This document shows positions 7,415 to 14,779 of a stretch of DNA of 29,050 nt, one piece after another. This DNA comes from a virus. Numbering within the stretch: the first letter of the stretch is position 1; the number at the start of each line of letters is the position of its first letter. The position numbers and the translations under genes are program-made. Below the pieces are notes generated by a model that worked only from the letters and a program-made list of their open reading frames with translations, had not been told where the DNA came from and did no database searches. Where the stretch lies: the IMG/VR virus record IMGVR_UViG_3300017749_003078, positions 1 through 29,050 of that record; one strand, written 5' to 3'.

Positions 7415-8663
7415 GAAAGAGTTTTTATATATACCATCATTATCCGCAGGATCAATGGTTTCTGCATTTAAAAAGAATACTAAGTTTGAAGATGGAACTT
7501 CAATGAGGTTTTTTTCAAAAGAGTATCCAGAAAAATGGAGACACCCATACTTTCTAGTAACTGCAGGTCATCATTATAAGAAAATGGACTTCCGGGATCA
7601 ATTGGGATTAGACGACGGTACATTTGTATTCGGAGATTCAGGAGGATTCCAGATTGCGACTGGTGCTTTAAAGTGGGATAGCACAATTCGAGAAAAGATA
7701 TTTCATTGGTTAGAGGCTAATAGTGATGTTGCTGCAAACTTAGATATACCGCCCCGAGTTACATTTGAAAATAGATTTCAAGACTCAATGGATATATCAT
7801 TTGACAATTTTAAATGGTTTGAAAAACATCAAAGCGGAAAGACAAAATTCTTAAATGTTATTCAAGGTACTTTTAGTGAAGAGTATAAAGAATGGTATCA
7901 TAAGTTTAAAGATTTTGATTTTAAAGGATGGTGTATTGGAGGTCCTAAGAAATTAGTAGACTTTATGTATGTTATTGCTTTAATGCTTCAAGAAAGAGAA
8001 TTTGAAAAGAGTCACGTAGAATATGTTCACTTACTAGGAATAAGTAAAATATCAGACTTTTTTATATTAGCAACATTACAAGAACTGTTAAATAAATTAA
8101 CTAATAATAGAATTCAATTGATGAGTGATTCATCATCTCCGGGACAATATCCAGTATTTGGAACATATCTTCATTCTGGTAACTATAAGACACAGACATT
8201 TACTGAATTGTATTTCCCGAAAAATGCTGAGTATCGTAGAAAGACTCACGTTAAACAAGGAAAAGATGGTGAGATATCTATAGATAAAACTAAAAAGGTA
8301 CCATGTAGTATGGGATGTCCAGCATGCAATGATTTTACATATGAATATCTGGGCGGAAAGACTGATTCTGGATTAGATAGATACTCTCAAGAAGGTATGC
8401 CGAGAATGGTAGTTCATAATACGCATTTATATTGTGAAATTGTTAAAGATATTAATAAGTTAACAAATAATCATGTTGAGTTGTTAGAAACTGCAATTCC
8501 AAAAGAATTATTCAATGTTATATTGTCATTACACGAAATGTTCGAAGATCCAGACAATGCAATGAATGTATACTCAACATATAAAAAGACATATAAAAAG
8601 TTTGGTGGGGATAGTATATCAACCACTGATGTTAAACAATTCAATAAATTTTTTAAATTTTAA
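7407..8663 (+). CDS. dpdA: DpdA-like DNA 7-deazaguanine transglycosylase
   Basis: A 418-residue protein of the tRNA-guanine transglycosylase (TGT) superfamily. It has GD77SGGFQ (76-82), NLDIPP (111-116), NVIQG (150-154), WCIGG (175-179) and MSD241SSS. D77 would bind the base and D241 is a candidate for the nucleophilic Asp. A zinc site follows: C300-x3-C304-x2-C307 and, 29 residues later, H337-N. TGT has C-x-C-x2-C and then His-Asn. In phages that carry folE, queD and queE, this family is DpdA, which swaps guanine in DNA for a deazaguanine base. A tRNA substrate cannot be excluded from sequence alone. It overlaps the glycosyltransferase gene and is followed by the sliding clamp, consistent with action on newly made DNA. 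Confidence 0.85.
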   Translation: MDRKEFLYIPSLSAGSMVSAFKKNTKFEDGTSMRFFSKEYPEKWRHPYFLVTAGHHYKKMDFRDQLGLDDGTFVFGDSGGFQIATGALKWDSTIREKIFHWLEANSDVAANLDIPPRVTFENRFQDSMDISFDNFKWFEKHQSGKTKFLNVIQGTFSEEYKEWYHKFKDFDFKGWCIGGPKKLVDFMYVIALMLQEREFEKSHVEYVHLLGISKISDFFILATLQELLNKLTNNRIQLMSDSSSPGQYPVFGTYLHSGNYKTQTFTELYFPKNAEYRRKTHVKQGKDGEISIDKTKKVPCSMGCPACNDFTYEYLGGKTDSGLDRYSQEGMPRMVVHNTHLYCEIVKDINKLTNNHVELLETAIPKELFNVILSLHEMFEDPDNAMNVYSTYKKTYKKFGGDSISTTDVKQFNKFFKF

Positions 8664-8675
8664 ATAGGTTACATA

Positions 8676-9386
8676 ATGGAAAAAAGTAAATTACAATCAT
8701 TTATCAATCGATATTATCTTGCTGGTAATTGCGAAGCGGTAATATTAAAAGAAAATGAAAACGGGGTAGGTTGTGAACTTATCGATATGGATCAAACCGT
8801 TGTAGGAAAGCTACAATGGAACACAGCTCCTTTTATGAAAGGCGAATTAGGTATTAATCATACCGGATCATTAATAAAAATGTTATCAGCTGTCGGTGAG
8901 AATATCAATATTGACGTACAAGATTCTGCAGGCAAAAATTATGCAATGAAAATTAGTGAAGGTAGTACAAGAGCAACTTTTATGTTAGCAGATACAACCG
9001 TTATTCCAGCAGTTCCTGCAATTAACGCAGAACCACCATATGAAGTAACATTGCCGATTGATGATGCATTTATGAGTAAATTTATCAAAGCAAAAAATGC
9101 GTTGCCTGATGCAAAGAATTTTGCAGTTCAAGTAGTTAATGGAGAAATTAAATTTATTATTAATTATTCAACCGTTAATTCAGATAATATTACATTTGAT
9201 GTTGGTACGACTGATGTTACAGATTTAGATCCAATTTGTTTTAGTGCCGATAAACTCAAGGAAGTATTGGTAGCAAATAAAGGTGATAATGGAACAATGC
9301 ATGTATCAAGTCAGGGATTATCGAGAATTGATTTTAGCGGAAATGACTTCGAATCTAACTATTGGCTAGTTCAATTACAGAATTAA
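8676..9386 (+). CDS. Sliding clamp (T4 gp45 type)
   Basis: A 236-residue protein with two repeated clamp-type halves, about the size of T4 gp45 (228). The N-terminal domain starts MEKSKLQSFINRYYLAGNCEAVILKE, and the second starts near ITLP-like VTLPIDDAFMSKFIKAKNALPD. The C-terminal FSADKLKEVLVANKGDN and the terminal NYWLVQLQ are typical clamp strands. It would form the trimeric processivity ring for the polymerase at 2518. It begins 12 bases after dpdA and is followed by dUTPase and the clamp loader, the expected partners. Confidence 0.85.
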   Translation: MEKSKLQSFINRYYLAGNCEAVILKENENGVGCELIDMDQTVVGKLQWNTAPFMKGELGINHTGSLIKMLSAVGENINIDVQDSAGKNYAMKISEGSTRATFMLADTTVIPAVPAINAEPPYEVTLPIDDAFMSKFIKAKNALPDAKNFAVQVVNGEIKFIINYSTVNSDNITFDVGTTDVTDLDPICFSADKLKEVLVANKGDNGTMHVSSQGLSRIDFSGNDFESNYWLVQLQN

Positions 9387-9388
9387 TT

Positions 9389-9817
9389 ATGACAGTTAGA
9401 GTAATAAATAAATCAGATAATGACTTACCTAACTATGAAACAATGGGTAGTGCAGGATGTGATGTTAGATCTAATCATGATGTAACTATAAATCCGGGTC
9501 ATAAATTATTAGTTAAAACAGGATTATATGTTGAAATTCCAGTTGGGTACGAAATTCAAGTAAGACCTAGAAGTGGATTAGCATATAGTAAAGGAATAAC
9601 TGTATTAAATAGTCCTGGTACAATAGATGCAGATTATAGAGGAGAGATTGGTGTAATTTTAATTAATCACGGAAATGAACAAATATTTCTAGAAAAAGGA
9701 GAACGCATCGGTCAATTAGTATTAAATAAAGTTGAACAAATAGAATGGAACTCAGTATTAGTGTTAACAGACACTGATAGAGGTAAAGGTGGATTTGGTT
9801 CAACAGGAAAACAATAA
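9389..9817 (+). CDS. dut: dUTP diphosphatase (trimeric dUTPase)
   Basis: A 142-residue all-beta dUTPase with all five motifs in order: AGCDVRS, PRSGLA, TIDADYRGEIGV, GERIGQLVL and the C-terminal RGKGGFGSTG arm. It hydrolyses dUTP to dUMP, keeping uracil out of phage DNA and feeding thymidylate synthesis. The ATG at 9389 lies two bases after the clamp stop. An in-frame TTG at 9362 inside the clamp gene would add nine residues and is not needed for the family. Confidence 0.96.
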   Translation: MTVRVINKSDNDLPNYETMGSAGCDVRSNHDVTINPGHKLLVKTGLYVEIPVGYEIQVRPRSGLAYSKGITVLNSPGTIDADYRGEIGVILINHGNEQIFLEKGERIGQLVLNKVEQIEWNSVLVLTDTDRGKGGFGSTGKQ

Positions 9818-9820
9818 AAT

Positions 9821-10747
9821 ATGTTTGGAGTAACAGAAAATACATTATGGGTAGAATCCTTCCGCCCAGATACAATGGATGGGTATATTGGTAATGAGCA
9901 CATTATTGACAAAGTTAAAATATTCATTAAGAATGGTGATGTCCCGCATTTATTGTTCTTTGGGCCAGCTGGTACTGGTAAGACTACATTAGCAAAGATT
10001 ATTGCTAATAGTGTTGACGCAGATATGATGTATATTAATGCGTCTGATGAAAACTCTGTTGACGCTGTAAGAGATAAGATTAAACGATATGCGTCAACTG
10101 TAGGATTTAAACGTTGGAAGATTGTTATATTAGATGAAGCAGACTACTTAACTCCAAATGCTCAAGCAGCTCTTAGAAACTTAATGGAAACATATAGCAA
10201 GACTACTAGATTTATATTAACATGTAACTATGTAGAGAAAATTATCGATCCAATACAAAGTAGATGTCAGACATTTGCAATCACACCACCTAATAAAACT
10301 GATGTAGCAAAACGATTGGTTACTGTGTTAGATGAAAAAAATATATCATATGATGTACAAGATATTGCAGCAATTATTAATGCATCATATCCAGATATTC
10401 GTAGAGCAATTAATGCAGCACAAGCATCAGTAGTGGATGGCACATTGCAATTAGATAAAGCAAGTGCTATACAAGCAAATTATATGACCGAAGTATTGGA
10501 AATGCTTAAAAATTCTAAAGATAAAAAAGCAACCTTCAATAAAGTAAGGCAATGTATTGCAGATAGTAAAGTACGAGATTTTACGCCACTATATACATTT
10601 CTATATGATAATCTAGAAGAATTTGCTACGGGGCATATTGCAGCAATGATATTAATTATTGCTGAAGCTCAGTTTAAAGACGCAACTGTTGTTGATAAAG
10701 AAATAAACATAATGGCTATGTTTGTTAATATTATGAATGAAATATAA
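9821..10747 (+). CDS. Clamp loader ATPase subunit (T4 gp44 / RFC-small type)
   Basis: A 308-residue AAA+ protein. Walker A is GPAGTGKT (48-55), Walker B is VILDEAD (102-108), sensor 1 is ILTCNY (132-137) and the arginine-finger motif is SRC (147-149). An N-terminal WVESFRP motif is typical of RFC/gp44 proteins. It would load the 8676 clamp at primer ends together with the small subunit encoded at 11500. It is three bases downstream of dut. Confidence 0.93.
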   Translation: MFGVTENTLWVESFRPDTMDGYIGNEHIIDKVKIFIKNGDVPHLLFFGPAGTGKTTLAKIIANSVDADMMYINASDENSVDAVRDKIKRYASTVGFKRWKIVILDEADYLTPNAQAALRNLMETYSKTTRFILTCNYVEKIIDPIQSRCQTFAITPPNKTDVAKRLVTVLDEKNISYDVQDIAAIINASYPDIRRAINAAQASVVDGTLQLDKASAIQANYMTEVLEMLKNSKDKKATFNKVRQCIADSKVRDFTPLYTFLYDNLEEFATGHIAAMILIIAEAQFKDATVVDKEINIMAMFVNIMNEI

Positions 10748-10758
10748 GACAAGTAGTA

Positions 10759-10986
10759 ATGAATCAACTCAATCCAAATATTAAGCCAACCGATATGCAA
10801 CCTATTATATGCAAAGAGTGCGGAGGTATGTATTTTCGTCAGGTAATGGCCATTAATAAAGTTTCAAAATTCTTAACAGGACAAGACAAAGATACCATGG
10901 TACCAGTACCCGTATTCAGATGTGATGACTGTGGTGCTATACCAGAAGAATTTCAACCAGTAAAAATAAAGAAAAATGACAAGTAA
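10759..10986 (+). CDS. Small zinc-ribbon protein
   Basis: A 75-residue protein with two Cys pairs, C18-x2-C21 (CKECGG) and C55-x2-C58 (CDDCGA), which should form a zinc ribbon. The remainder is unrecognised, with a basic C-terminal tail (KIKKNDK). Such small ribbons often bind nucleic acid or RNA polymerase, so a transcription role is possible but unproven. It overlaps the next small gene by 11 bases. Confidence 0.7.
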   Translation: MNQLNPNIKPTDMQPIICKECGGMYFRQVMAINKVSKFLTGQDKDTMVPVPVFRCDDCGAIPEEFQPVKIKKNDK

Positions 10987-11152
10987 ATTTGAAATTGGCG
11001 ATAAAGCTATAAAACCCAAAGGATATGATTTTCCATGTACTATAGTATCAGTGTTTACTACAGTTAAGGGAGATATTCGAGTCGTAGGAGAAATGGACGA
11101 CTACGGTCTATTACATATATTCAATGAAAATCAATTAGAATTAGCAAAATAA
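10976..11152 (+). CDS. Small hypothetical protein
   Basis: A 58-residue protein, MTSKFEIGDK at the start and ENQLELAK at the end. The pattern FEIGDKAIKPKG ... CTIVSVF ... VVGEMDDYGLLHIFNENQLEL resembles a small SH3-like beta barrel of the kind seen in phage accessory proteins. It is held between its neighbours by an 11-base overlap upstream and a four-base gap downstream. This supports it as a real gene despite its size. Confidence 0.6.
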   Translation: MTSKFEIGDKAIKPKGYDFPCTIVSVFTTVKGDIRVVGEMDDYGLLHIFNENQLELAK

Positions 11153-11156
11153 ATAT

Positions 11157-11303
11157 ATGCACGAAATATTTCACATTATCGGATTATGTCCTGATCATTT
11201 TAGTCATATTAATTTAATTGATATTGTTATGGCAAATCACGAAAACTTATCACAAATTAATCCTAATCTAATAATAAAAAAACTATGGCGGAAAAGATCT
11301 TAA
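11157..11303 (+). CDS. Very small hypothetical protein
   Basis: A 48-residue peptide starting MHEIFHIIGLCPDHFSHINL. It is rich in His and Ile and has a basic end (KKLWRKRS). It starts four bases after the previous stop and overlaps the next gene by 19 bases, filling what would otherwise be a gap in a tightly packed operon. The continuous spacing is the main support. No function is recognised. Confidence 0.45.
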   Translation: MHEIFHIIGLCPDHFSHINLIDIVMANHENLSQINPNLIIKKLWRKRS

Positions 11304-11500
11304 AAGGAACAATTACTATTGTATTTAAAACTAGTAATCGAACCAATGCTCGTGTAAAAATGAAAACATATAAAAAAAAGAGTATTGATGATATTTTAAC
11401 TGCAAAAAAATTGGTTGGCGTCCCAGAAAATGCTATAATATTGGAAATGGGAATGGGTACCGAGTTTGAAAAACAATGGAAACAAAAATATAAATTATAA
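11285..11500 (+). CDS. Small basic hypothetical protein
   Basis: A 71-residue, strongly basic protein with beta-strand-like TITIVFKTSN followed by a Lys-rich stretch (KMKTYKKKS). I do not recognise it. Its stop overlaps the start of the following clamp-loader-like gene by one base (TAATG). A nucleic-acid contact is plausible from charge alone. Confidence 0.55.
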   Translation: MAEKILKGTITIVFKTSNRTNARVKMKTYKKKSIDDILTAKKLVGVPENAIILEMGMGTEFEKQWKQKYKL

Positions 11501-11931
11501 TGGCAAGTATATTTGATTTTATAAACGGCGTAACTAGTAAAAAGAAAAAGTGGGAAGAATGGTCAGAACCAGATCAAAAGAAGTTTGCTCCATTTATTGT
11601 GAATAGGTGGCTATCAATGAGAATGGAACTAACTGATTTAGTTAATGAACTTCAATGTTATACTATTGGTCAATTGAAGCCTAGAGATACATATAAATTG
11701 TATCATGATCTATTACCAAGTAATAAAGCATTTGCTAAATATATAAAAGGCAAGAAATCTGATAAGTATGATGTTAAACTAATACAGCAATTTGCAGAGC
11801 ATTATCAAGTAAGTAAATCCGAAGTAACTGAATATTTAGAATTATTAGATAAAGACAGTTGTGATCGAATACTTTCATTATATGGATATAATAAAACAGA
11901 AAAAAAGAAATTATTGAAAGGAATAAAATGA
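11500..11931 (+). CDS. Probable clamp loader small subunit (T4 gp62 type)
   Basis: A 143-residue, mostly helical protein. The section FAPFIVNRWLSMRMEL, then LPSNKAFAKYIKGKK and later LIQQFAEHYQVSKSEVTEYLELL, follows the pattern of gp62. In gp62 a MVN motif, a KRYGKWAK-like basic stretch and an AKRYQVN...A..Y segment occur in this order. T4 gp62 is 187 residues, so this is shorter at the N-terminus. It would form the loader complex with the gp44-type ATPase. The assignment rests on pattern and on its place in a replication operon. Confidence 0.7.
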   Translation: MASIFDFINGVTSKKKKWEEWSEPDQKKFAPFIVNRWLSMRMELTDLVNELQCYTIGQLKPRDTYKLYHDLLPSNKAFAKYIKGKKSDKYDVKLIQQFAEHYQVSKSEVTEYLELLDKDSCDRILSLYGYNKTEKKKLLKGIK

Positions 11932-12140
11932 GTATAAAAGAAATACCATTCACACATACCCAGAAACATTATATCGGCAAGGATAGTCTATATAAATTTG
12001 CAACAGATTGGGAACTCAATGCATATGAATTTGATATTCTCAAACGAATTGTAAGATGTCGACGGAAAGGTAACTTTGAACAAGACTTAAATAAAACTAA
12101 AGATGTAATTGATATTTATCTAAAAGAATTTGATGACTAA
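11928..12140 (+). CDS. DUF3310-like small protein
   Basis: A 70-residue protein with the phage DUF3310 layout: a HYIGKDSLYKF-like start (compare HY...EPID), LNAYEFDILKRIVRCRRKGNFEQDL (compare GNVIKYVTRYKxKG..DL) and a helix containing KTKDVIDIYLKE. Proteins of this type are common in tailed phages and have been linked to nucleotide metabolism, but their function is not settled. The start overlaps the upstream stop (ATGAG). Confidence 0.6.
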   Translation: MSIKEIPFTHTQKHYIGKDSLYKFATDWELNAYEFDILKRIVRCRRKGNFEQDLNKTKDVIDIYLKEFDD

Positions 12141-12510
12141 GAAAAAGCCTGATCAAGTAGTTGACAATCCTGGCATCATGCCGTATACTACAAACGTAGG
12201 TGCACCAGCTATACGCAAAGACGATGTAGATCTATGGAAACAACGAAGTGTAACAAAAGTTAATCACCAATTTAAAACTAGGTTTGAAGAACTCAAAAAA
12301 CAATATGAACAATTGGTAGATGAGTTTGAATGGAATGATCTTGTATATAATGCAAAATATTCTTTCGAGCCAATTATTGGCGAAACATATCATTTATATT
12401 ACAAAGGGGATGAACCATTCCTTTCTTTAATTGCGCCTAATGAATGGAATAAACCTTATATTGGATCGTTTACGTTAGATAGTAATAACAAATGGATTAA
12501 ACAAAAATAA
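12133..12510 (+). CDS. DUF2452-like protein
   Basis: A 125-residue protein. It starts with a basic stretch, then NPGIMPYTTNVGAPAI (compare NPG.LPYA...GAP.I), a helix (residues about 45-68), and then FEPIIGETYHLYYKGDEPFLSLIAPNEW. The last part matches the F.P..G..Y.LY....FLSLI.P.EW block of DUF2452. Function unknown. The ATG at 12133 sits within the end of the previous gene; a TTG three bases earlier is a less likely start. Confidence 0.6.
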   Translation: MTKKKPDQVVDNPGIMPYTTNVGAPAIRKDDVDLWKQRSVTKVNHQFKTRFEELKKQYEQLVDEFEWNDLVYNAKYSFEPIIGETYHLYYKGDEPFLSLIAPNEWNKPYIGSFTLDSNNKWIKQK

Positions 12511-12524
12511 ATTAGGTTATTAGC

Positions 12525-12555
12525 AATATTTTTCTTATATTAATAATAAAAGAAG
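12525..12555 (+). promoter_or_regulatory. Candidate A/T-rich promoter or leader before the 12560 gene
   Basis: The 49-base spacer holds AATATTTTT, two bases, then TATATTAATAATAAAAG and AAG just before the start codon. It repeats the arrangement seen at 5036-5063. It lies at one of the few real intergenic spacers in this window, where a transcription start would be expected. Evidence is by eye only. Confidence 0.35.
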
Positions 12556-12559
12556 TAAT

Positions 12560-13159
12560 ATGGCAAATCATGTTTATACTAATATTCATATACGATTCGA
12601 AGATGAAAAAGCGTGTCGTAAATTTGAATCCGATATTTTGCAATATGATAAATGGATGAATAGTCCCGATACAGATGACTCTGTAACTACATATTGGCAA
12701 CGAATCACGAAACTACAAGATTCATATTTTAACATAATATGTCCTGATGTAGAACAAACAAGGGATGATTATATTGACAAGTTGGGTGCAAAATGGATAT
12801 CTTTTGAAGATATCGATATCGACGAATCAGAAATTAATTTAAACATAACTTCAGCATGGAGTCCAGCCCATGGTTTATTTGAGAGAATCTATAATCATGT
12901 TTCAGAGATGGATCCGGATGCTAGTCTACTAATTGATTGGGAAGATGAGGGGATGAATTTTATTGGTGCTGCATCATATAATAAATTCGGCGATGATTGG
13001 GATGAATATGAACCAACCGAAGAAGATTTACTATTACTAAATGATGAGGACGAAGATCGCAGTGATGAATTTTATGAGATGATTAATGATCGAATGTCTG
13101 AATTAATAGATTGTGTATTATATAATACTAGTTTCACATTAAATGGATCTGATGAGTAA
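12560..13159 (+). CDS. Api92/DUF1281-like acidic protein
   Basis: A 199-residue, highly acidic protein. It starts MANHVYTNIHIRFEDE and contains ITSAWSPAHGLFERI and LLIDWEDEGMNFIGAASYN. These match the ferredoxin-like Api92/DUF1281 proteins of phages and plasmids (N-terminal MANxVxN, SAW.PP, and E(D/E)EG..F.G). The tail from about residue 150 is rich in Asp and Glu (DEDEDRSDEFYE). Function is unknown; the acidic character allows a protein-binding or DNA-mimic role. It overlaps the next gene by 8 bases. Confidence 0.55.
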   Translation: MANHVYTNIHIRFEDEKACRKFESDILQYDKWMNSPDTDDSVTTYWQRITKLQDSYFNIICPDVEQTRDDYIDKLGAKWISFEDIDIDESEINLNITSAWSPAHGLFERIYNHVSEMDPDASLLIDWEDEGMNFIGAASYNKFGDDWDEYEPTEEDLLLLNDEDEDRSDEFYEMINDRMSELIDCVLYNTSFTLNGSDE

Positions 13160-14114
13160 AGAAAACGTAAATTATATTAGTCCGGTTTATAGATTGGCAG
13201 TAAGAGATCCAAAGTCGGTGCCAACTAGAATTTCATATTCACAATGGTCAATGTATGAAAAATGTCCATTGAATTGGAAGTTAGCATATATTGATCGATT
13301 AGCACCATTCACGGCATCTATCGATACTGTCTTTGGAACTGCATTCCATGAGACACTTCAACACTTTCTAACGGTTATGTATACTGAGTCTGTAAAGAAA
13401 GCAGATGCAATAGATTTACCAGACTTATTAATGGAAAATCTTAAAATTGAATACAGTAAATGTGTTGCTGATCGTAACGGTGAGCATTTTTCGAATCCAT
13501 TACAATTAGCAGAATATCATGAAGATGGTGTTGCTATATTAGATTGGTTCAAAAAGCGTAGAGGACAATATTTTTCAAGTCGTGATTATGAGTTGCTAGG
13601 AATAGAAATGGAATTATGTACTCCAGCATCTCAAAAGAATTCATCAGTTTATTGGTACGGATTTATGGATTTAGTGTTACGGCATAAACCTACTAATACT
13701 ATAGAAATTTTTGATATAAAAACTAGCAGAATGGGTTGGAATAAATATCAAAAAGCAGACTCATTAAAGTCAGCTCAATTAGTTACATATAAAACATATT
13801 TCTCAGAACAATATGGTGTTCCTAAGGAAAATATCAATGTAGAGTTTTTCATAGTTAAGCGAAAGCTAATGGAAAATTCAATGTTTCCTCAAAAACGGGT
13901 TCAACAACATCAACCAGCATCGGGTACAGTTACACAGAAAAAAATACAAAAGCGTATAGATGAATTTATAGAAACATGTTTCGACGAAGCTGGAAATAAG
14001 AATAAAGAAAGAGAGTATTTGGCATTAGCCGGTAAGGGGGCTAAACATTGTAAGTGGTGTCCATTTAAAACTGATTATGAAAATTGTCCTAAAGAAAATA
14101 GGATTCGAGAATAG
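13152..14114 (+). CDS. PD-(D/E)XK nuclease with Fe-S cluster (Cas4/AddB-like)
   Basis: A 320-residue nuclease of the RecB/Cas4 type. Active-site residues are H66 (FGTAFHETL), D173 (YGFMDLVL), D188-I-K190 (FDIKTS), and the Q209-L-V-T-Y213 motif, which fits Q-x3-Y. Four cysteines, C38 (YEKCPLNW) and C300, C303 and C312 (HCKWCPF...NCP), are placed as in 4Fe-4S nucleases. It probably acts in recombination or DNA-end processing. I use the ATG at 13152, eight bases inside the previous gene; ATG 13143 would add three residues. Confidence 0.85.
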   Translation: MSKENVNYISPVYRLAVRDPKSVPTRISYSQWSMYEKCPLNWKLAYIDRLAPFTASIDTVFGTAFHETLQHFLTVMYTESVKKADAIDLPDLLMENLKIEYSKCVADRNGEHFSNPLQLAEYHEDGVAILDWFKKRRGQYFSSRDYELLGIEMELCTPASQKNSSVYWYGFMDLVLRHKPTNTIEIFDIKTSRMGWNKYQKADSLKSAQLVTYKTYFSEQYGVPKENINVEFFIVKRKLMENSMFPQKRVQQHQPASGTVTQKKIQKRIDEFIETCFDEAGNKNKEREYLALAGKGAKHCKWCPFKTDYENCPKENRIRE

Positions 14115-14134
14115 TTTTTTATATTATATAATAT

Positions 14135-14356
14135 ATGTATAAACCACATAAACATAAACACGTATATGTATATGATTTTGTTTTGAGTAAACACAAATCA
14201 CATAGTGTCGGATATGCAAAGTGCGAATATACTTTATGTACTGACATTACCGGACCTAACACGAAACAGAATAGAAAATTATTAGAAATTGGTTTACGCA
14301 TAGCATATAAGCATTATCCAAAAACAGTTAAGTTTGCATATGAAAAATACGACTAA
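14135..14356 (+). CDS. Small hypothetical protein
   Basis: A 73-residue, basic protein with a His/Lys-rich start (MYKPHKHKHVYVYDF) and Y-rich body. I do not recognise it. It follows a T-run and a 14-base A/T palindrome at 14121-14134 and overlaps the next gene by 17 bases. No membrane segment or signal peptide. Confidence 0.55.
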   Translation: MYKPHKHKHVYVYDFVLSKHKSHSVGYAKCEYTLCTDITGPNTKQNRKLLEIGLRIAYKHYPKTVKFAYEKYD

Positions 14357-14750
14357 CGTTGCAGTTATAGGAAATAAGAATTGGCAGAATCGACGTAAAG
14401 TTCAAGAAACGCTGCAAGGATTAAAAAGTAAATTCGATGAAGTTGTAATCATAGGCGCTGGTGGTTCTGAGGGGGCTAATAGTATGATTAGAAAATATAC
14501 ATTAGAATTTGGAATGAATTATAAAGAATATAATCCATCATATTCAGGATATAATCTATATTCGGCAATGCCAAAGACATATTATGGTAAATCATATCAC
14601 TTTAGTCAATTACACCACAGAATGAAACTTATTGCACAAAATTGTGATTATATGATTATTATGACAAATGAATCCACAATGGATCCGTTTTTAAAAACAG
14701 CATATAGTAATATTAATAAACAAAATAAACCAGTAGTTTTACTAGGTTGA
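14340..14750 (+). CDS. SLOG / DUF2493-like nucleotide-binding protein
   Basis: A 136-residue Rossmann-type protein: VAVIGNKNWQNRRKVQETL, then VVIIGAGGSEGANSMIRKYTLEFG, then a C-terminal CDYMIIMTN...NKPVVLL. This is the order seen in DUF2493/YspA-like SLOG proteins, where the GGxxGA-type loop binds a nucleotide or its derivative. The ATG at 14340 lies within the previous gene; an upstream TTG at 14334 is less likely. Its job in phages is not known. Ligand sensing or base/ribose hydrolysis are possible, and the context gives no choice. Confidence 0.6.
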   Translation: MKNTTNVAVIGNKNWQNRRKVQETLQGLKSKFDEVVIIGAGGSEGANSMIRKYTLEFGMNYKEYNPSYSGYNLYSAMPKTYYGKSYHFSQLHHRMKLIAQNCDYMIIMTNESTMDPFLKTAYSNINKQNKPVVLLG

Positions 14751-14768
14751 TATTTATATAAAAGTTAT

Positions 14769-14774
14769 AAGGAG
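14769..14774 (+). promoter_or_regulatory. Strong Shine-Dalgarno site at the start of the glycan island
   Basis: AAGGAG lies five bases before the ATG at 14780. Most genes in this window lack such a clear site and use A-rich leaders or overlapping starts, so this one marks the first gene of the island. The upstream TATTTATATAAAAG (about 14752-14765) may be promoter-like. Confidence 0.5.
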
Positions 14775-14779
14775 TTTAA

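Noticed and set aside
7407-8663. Reading this gene as an ordinary tRNA-guanine transglycosylase
   Set aside because: The zinc motif spacing differs (C-x3-C-x2-C), it sits with folE/queD/queE and replication genes, and DNA deazaguanine phages carry this arrangement; DpdA is the better call, though not proven.
14121-14134. Perfect 14-base A/T palindrome (ATATTAT/ATAATAT) as a terminator
   Set aside because: It has no G-C pairs and the T-run lies before it rather than after it on the coding strand; chance palindromes are expected at this base composition.
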